Shown here piece by piece: positions 58,932 through 64,000 of a DNA stretch of 64,000 nt; position 1 is the first letter of the stretch, and the number at the start of each line of letters is the position of its first letter. This DNA comes from Lenzites betulinus (taxonomy: Eukaryota > Basidiomycota > Agaricomycetes > Polyporales > Polyporaceae). The notes under the pieces are model-generated. The model made no database searches. It was not told the origin of the DNA and was given only the letters and a program-made list of their open reading frames with translations. Location of the stretch: contig JABYQU010000031.1 in the NCBI GenBank assembly GCA_022264855.1, positions 124,001 through 188,000 of the forward strand, given 5' to 3'. A program made the position numbers and the translations under genes.

Positions 58932-59873
58932 TCACAGAGCCAATTTTGAATTCATTTGTCTCACCTAATTAGGAATACTATTTGTACATGGTATATCCCC
59001 AACTCCTACCTTGACTCAAGTATGGTATCTTCTGTACTATAAGTGTTGTGAAGATGACCAGGCCCTTGTATTTTTCCTCTATTTTTCCTTATTATTCTGG
59101 AGTTGGTATAGGCATTCCACAATATGTAGCACAGGCAGGTCTGGCACTCTGCCTTGCAGGTAGGCTCTCCAAAATTTACAAAGGGATTAGACTAGTAAAT
59201 AAAGCAAAATTCAGAAGGCACCAGTAACTCTAGACATCAAATTAAATTTGCCACAAGAAAATGTGTGGAAATGCCCATATATTTCCTATATTTTCTGCAT
59301 GTTTGTTAGAACCCAGATTTTCTTAAAGTTTACTCAGAGTGAACCCAAATGGATTATGCACATTACTTGTCAAGCTCCCAAAGAAGGCAGAAGTGGGCAA
59401 TTCCAGTGATGAGCACATCTTTTGAACTCCAACTCCCATGATTCTTGAATGCACCCACTTGTGAGTCCCTCTGCCTTATTGCCCACTGACACCTTTCGGC
59501 AGTACTACTGACTACTAACCACTACTGATTTTACTGACTACTAGTTACTACTGATTTTACTGACTACTAGTTGGTACTGACTACTGACTGATTAATATAA
59601 ACTACTCACTGATTACTGACTGGCATGATCACTGACATCTTTGTAGTGGGTACAGGCATCTTCTGACTCTTAGCCACCTTCCTGGATGCATACATGGAGG
59701 TTAGTGGACTTGTTAAACTCCTGGACACTTTCTGCAGTGTAATCTAGAACTGTATGATAACATAGGGTGTTGTGTCGAGCATTTAATAATATATCCTGCG
59801 GCCTAAAACTGGCTGTTGTGAGGTTGAATCCCAACAATGTGATTGGCTTGTCATGATCAATATGATCTGACCT
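58932..59873. other. AT-rich flank without a supported gene
   Basis: CpG-poor sequence. It contains a TACTGACTACTAGT-type imperfect microsatellite at about 59,497-59,630. A minus-strand frame (59,912-59,670, with ITLLGFNLTTASFRPQDILL) has some protein character but overlaps the MULE terminus. Confidence 0.4.
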
Positions 59874-62800
59874 TAATGTCCTAGCACGTTTGTTCAGCTT
59901 TTCGAGCCCCAATGTGGCACGACCTAATGCCGAGTGACAGCTACCCGGTGACCGACGGGCGCTTGAACGCGCGACCGCCCCGACAAATGTTGCGCGACGC
60001 GCACTCCCTTATCGCGCACGTGCACCTCGCGCCCAGCCTGTACCTTACTCACTGTATGCCACCACACATAGTTAGCTAGCTAGTCATGACAAAATCAAAT
60101 CTGGTTGTTGCTCAAAAACTCACTGCTGCTCGCTCTTGATGGACTCGAAACACTGTGATACTTGTCATGTGGACAAGCCCATGGGCGCATTCCCACCTTG
60201 GGTCAAGAATAGTGCACATGGAAAGAAGCATGATCCGGGCGCAGATTGCGGGCCATGTGTCAAAAAGCGCAAGGTGACGTGGCTGGCCCGGAAGAGGAAG
60301 GCCAAACTCGAGAAGGCGGAGGATGGGGACAGCGAGGGCGGGGAGATTGCCCAAGATCTTGGGCTGTTCTCAGCAGCAGCCTTCATCAAGACAGTGGCCG
60401 AAATGGACTTGCCTGGGCAGGTTGATATCACAGAGATAGTGCCGGCAGGCACTGTGATGACGCCGAGGGACCGGGCCGACCTGCTGGCTAGGGGGATTTG
60501 AGATGCACTCCTAGTTCACTGGATGTGAGTGACTCACAAATAATCAATGAAAAGTTGAAGTAATATTTAATGCACTTATGCAGTTTTGAGACCCGAGCTG
60601 TCCGCAAGAAGACAGGGAACGAGGTGTTCACATACAGCTGTGCGCAGTCAGAGGAACGGGAGCACAAGGCCAAGGTTCTGAAGCCAGGCAAGGCACACAA
60701 CTCATGTCGTATGGACTGCGTCTTGTGCAATGGATGGCTGAATATCACAGTTAGCGCGACTTCAAATAAGGTCATATTATCTCTCAAGCACTCTATGATG
60801 CACCTGGCCTATGTTGATCTTGAATTGCCGGAGAAATGAAAGGTGTATGTTCGTGAACATGCAAAATGGCTGACTCCGGGCAAGGCACGGGCTTTGATGG
60901 ATTAAATTGTATTTGTGAGCTAATCGGTTCCCCAGATCTGGCAGCATATCTTGCAGGAGGAGGGGAAAGACGCCAGCATCCCGTACGGCCCAAATGCAGT
61001 ATACTATTACTGGCATGTTGTCAGTTGCAATGAATGGTGGCTGGATAATGACCTGCTCATATCGGCTCAAAAATTCATTGAAGAGCATGGCGAGGAATAC
61101 AATGTCGCACCACTTGCTGTTGAAGCAGAGCTGGGGACCATGGTTCTGGCATTTTATATTACAGACTTTATCAATGCATGGGCAGAAAATACACAGGAAT
61201 TAGCAATGGACTCTACATGTAAGGCAACATGGTTTTCCCACACACCAGAAATTGACCACAATATATTAGGGAATACCAATGGTGGCAATTTCGAACTATT
61301 TGCTGCCATCGCTGATGCAAACAGTTCCGGTCTCCCCCTTGCGTTCATCTTCATTCAGACTACCAAGGATGCTGCCGCAGGGGCCAAGCAGGCCATCCTG
61401 AAGTGCTTCCTCACTCGTCTCAAAGAATTTAATGTGGATCCGGAGTTTACATTGACCGACAAGGATTTCTCGGAAATCAACGCGATGGCCGCAACCTGGC
61501 CAGATGCAAAGCAGCAGCTGTGCTTCTGGCATGGCATACGGGCAGTCAAGCAGCGTCTGTGCAAGAACAAGGACACTCCCACATTATACAATGTCGCAGC
61601 AGCGCGGCGCGAATTTGCGTTCATAGACATTGACTTTATTCCTGCTGCTCAACGCATGGCAGCGGGGATGATTCCGGTAAGCTGTATTTATATTCTCAAA
61701 TAATAGATTACAAGCCTAATCTTTGCTATAGATCCCTCCTCCCCTGTCCCAACCCCTGCCTTGGGTCCGCCTTCTGGTCAACGGCTGGCCGCCTGTGCTC
61801 ACCCCGGCACTGCCGAAGATCATACTCATGCCAGATATGATTGTGCATGCGCTTCGTAGCCAACGCAAGTCAAATCAGAGTGTCGATGACTTCGACATTC
61901 AGCATGCTAGTGGTTCTGCCGCACGTCCCTCCACACTTGCTGTGAGCCGTACTGAAGAGAGTGAGGCTGAGCAGAGTGATGAAGGCATATTCTGAGCAGA
62001 TCAGGAGGAGGCAGGTGTTGTCTGGGAGGATGACGATTTAGGACCGTGGGATGATGAGGAGTCTGGGACTGAGATAGCCGATGAAGATGACTGCCACCAA
62101 GAGGTCGATGCAATGGCCCATGACCCATCAAATGTGAATGCCACAGCACCTCCTGGGCCATCAGAGACAGGCCCCCGATCTGCTCATAGTGACTATCAAT
62201 TCTGTCCACTGGCACATTGGCTGGCCATCTTACGGCTATATTCCAAGCACGCCTGTCAGCACCCTCTCCTTCCGGAATGGCATGGAGAAAACCGCTCGGC
62301 AGAAGATATCTATCGGGATGCGGTGGGCGAGATGTACCGCCACTGCAAGTCAAACAACCTCAGTAAGGTTTGGGCCTATCTCTGGAACTCGTGGTATAGC
62401 AGGCCCCACTGGAAGCTTTGGGCACGCTTAGCCCATCCAACAAGCATTCCACGCAAGTGGACGACCATGATGGTCGAAGCTCTGTGGCACAACATCAAGC
62501 GGCTCATTCTGTACATGTATAACCGCCCTCCAATCGACCTTGCCCTCCATGCTGTTGTCACCAAGGTGCTACCGCCATACCAGCACACCCTCAAGGCCCT
62601 CATCACCGACCTGCATGCTGGCTGATCATTAAAGCTGTCAAATTCCCAAAAAGTGTTCAAACACTCATGGGAACGTCTTGAAAAGGTCCCCCTTCAGGGA
62701 AGCCATCAAACAGATGTTGCACGGTGGACATGTGACTGCACCACCCAAAAATACCACACATATCTATTATGCAAACATCCTGTACAAGCTGTCAGCCATC

Positions 62801-63954
62801 CATCTGCATCATGGTGGCCCACTGTGTTGCGCTACCACATCCCTCCCTTCTACACCCCTCCAATTGACGGTCTCGCTGCCCCACCTCCAGAGTCTGTGGA
62901 AAAACATGGCTGGACTGAGTGCCTGCATGACAAGCCATCTGCGATCTAGAAAAGGCCCCGACAGATTGAACGTGCAGCATCTGATGGGTCTGATGCTGAT
63001 ATTTCCGTTGCAGACACCTTCTGGTCGTTATCTCCGGTAAGCATCGGGGTTTCCCTCCGCAGCAATATCAGTACTGATTATAATATTATATTAGATTTTC
63101 TTGTCCCCGGAAAAGGCACCGCCAACTGGCCAAGATGGGTTACTGTGCATGAATGCTGGTGGGGGCACTGGTTATGATATAAGTACATATTTCTTGTGTT
63201 TACAAGGTATTAACATATCAAGTAGCTCGATGATCATGACGATGTCACCACTGATGAGCTCGAGTGGTGCCTTTCTTCAGCAATCGAGATTCTTCTCAGC
63301 CAGGACCAGAACCCCGACCTCCAGTTCTTCCAGAGAGCCACCGAGTGCATGCGCCCCACAATCAAATGGGCTTGCAAGCTCAATCAGCACCCTGTGCCCA
63401 CTTTGGATGCCTCAGCGGTGTGCATGGATCTTATAGACTATCTGCATAGGGCGCTAATACTCTTTCGAGAGCAGCGGGCACAGACCGACAAGCAGCATCT
63501 CCGGAAGGCACTGCGAGGGGTGCGTGCCACGCACAGGTGGGTTCATACTCTCGAACAAGCAGAGTCCTGGCGAACGATGCCGAAAACGAATGTGCACAGC
63601 GCACGGGAGCTCAATCCGGCATATACACATGGATATCGCTACCGTGACTGCAAGCCTTCAACTTCTTCTTTGAATTTGTGAATTTGTGCAATATATATTA
63701 TAATGCTACCTGTAGGTCCGTATAGGTCCACAATGGGCACGGCGGGTGCACGTGTGGTGGCATACAGTAGGTAAGGTATGGGCTAGGCGAGAGGCACGGG
63801 TGCGTGATGAGGGAGTGCGCGTCGCCCGCGGGGTGCGACATTTGTCGGGGTGGTCGCGCGTTCAAGCGCCCGTCGGTCGCCGGGTGGCTGCCACTTCGGC
63901 ATCGGGTTGCGCCACATCGGAGCTCAAAAGCTGAACAAACGCGCTGGGACATTA
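59874..63954 (+). mobile_element. MULE DNA transposon (4.1 kb)
   Basis: Inverted termini of about 190 bp: 59,874-60,068 and about 63,750-63,954. Both begin TAATGTCC and share GCGTTTGTTCAGCTTTT, CGACGGGCGCTTGAACGCGC and TACTGTATGCCACCACAC-type landmarks. The flanks (ATCTGACCT and CACTGGGCG) do not match, so no 9-bp duplication was found. The element may be rearranged or the true ends may differ slightly. It contains one transposase gene. Confidence 0.7.
60139..63681 (+). pseudogene. MULE transposase with SWIM zinc finger, broken
   Basis: The N-terminal exon (ATG 60139) has a C-x2-C...C-x2-C metal-binding pattern (KHCDTCHVDK, CGPCVKKRK). After an intron the FAR1-like region reads FTYSCAQSEERE and CNGWLNITVSATSNK, then a stop after LPEK (60,836-60,838). 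The MULE core (60,951-61,670) has MDSTCKATWF (first catalytic-type Asp), FTLTDKDFSEIN (second) and QLCFWHGIRAVKQ (C-x2-H type). A further stop lies at 61,993-61,995. Then come HGENRSAEDIYRDAVGEMYR, VWAYLWNSWYSRPHWKLWAR, and a SWIM motif WTCDCTTQKYHTYLLCKH (62,722-62,775). The C-terminal part continues to 63,681. One intron seems to use a GC donor (GGCAAG|GC near 60,880). The stops make it inactive unless they are spliced out. Confidence 0.75.
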
Positions 63955-64000
63955 CACTGGGCGTCGCCCGATATTTGCTACCAAAATATATGAAGCAAAG

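Overview
The window looks like basidiomycete (most likely Agaricomycete) DNA. Introns are short (about 45-70 nt, GT...YAG), and almost everything recognisable is mushroom-type mobile DNA: tnp2/CACTA-like, MULE, Tc1 and DDE transposases, tyrosine-recombinase fragments, solo LTRs and a TET/JBP-like dioxygenase. No tRNA, rRNA or ordinary housekeeping block is visible. All family names come from recognising sequence motifs by eye; no search was run.

Layout. 0-6 kb: CpG-poor decayed DNA with a TET/JBP-like 2OG-Fe(II) dioxygenase pseudogene and a 2.3 kb fold-back element (3.1-5.4 kb). 6-9 kb: LTR-like sequence and a minus-strand gene relic split by a solo LTR (7801-8130, TSD TCTTA). 9.1-18.1 kb: a repeat copy split by about 8.3 kb of minus-strand tyrosine-recombinase-element sequence. 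That insert contains a Gag-like gene, itself split by a second fold-back element (14.77-17.17 kb), and recombinase fragments. 19,722-27,110: a near-perfect 7.4 kb palindrome with two 3,654-bp arms, an 81-bp spacer lying inside a Tc1 transposase, and a 1.3 kb TIR element present in both arms. 27.1-29.4 kb: a decayed DDE transposase, LTR-like sequence and a second solo LTR (29078-29408, TSD CATGT).

29,432-58,924: the main find, a 29.5 kb element. It is bounded by nearly identical long terminal inverted repeats (about 1.75 kb left, 2.10 kb right) and flanked by a 7-bp direct repeat, ACAAGCC. Next to the left TIR it carries a five-exon tnp2 transposase gene (1,270 aa), and next to the right TIR an 11-exon accessory gene (909 aa); both point outward. 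Between them are intact-looking multi-exon genes: a coiled-coil protein with a C-terminal membrane anchor, a WD40 protein with a C-terminal membrane anchor, a SUN-domain protein, and four unknowns. A 5 kb block (46.2-51.1 kb) holds decayed copies of host genes: BRF1/TFIIIB with its introns, a possible Dicer C-terminus, and a DUF3669-like gene. This reads as a giant gene-capturing DNA transposon. The set of membrane-anchored proteins, including a SUN protein, allows a speculative nuclear-envelope role.

59.9-63.95 kb: a MULE element with about 190-bp TIRs, a transposase carrying a SWIM motif, and in-frame stops. The giant element is CpG-rich and its TIRs are nearly identical, so it appears young compared with the CpG-depleted flanks.
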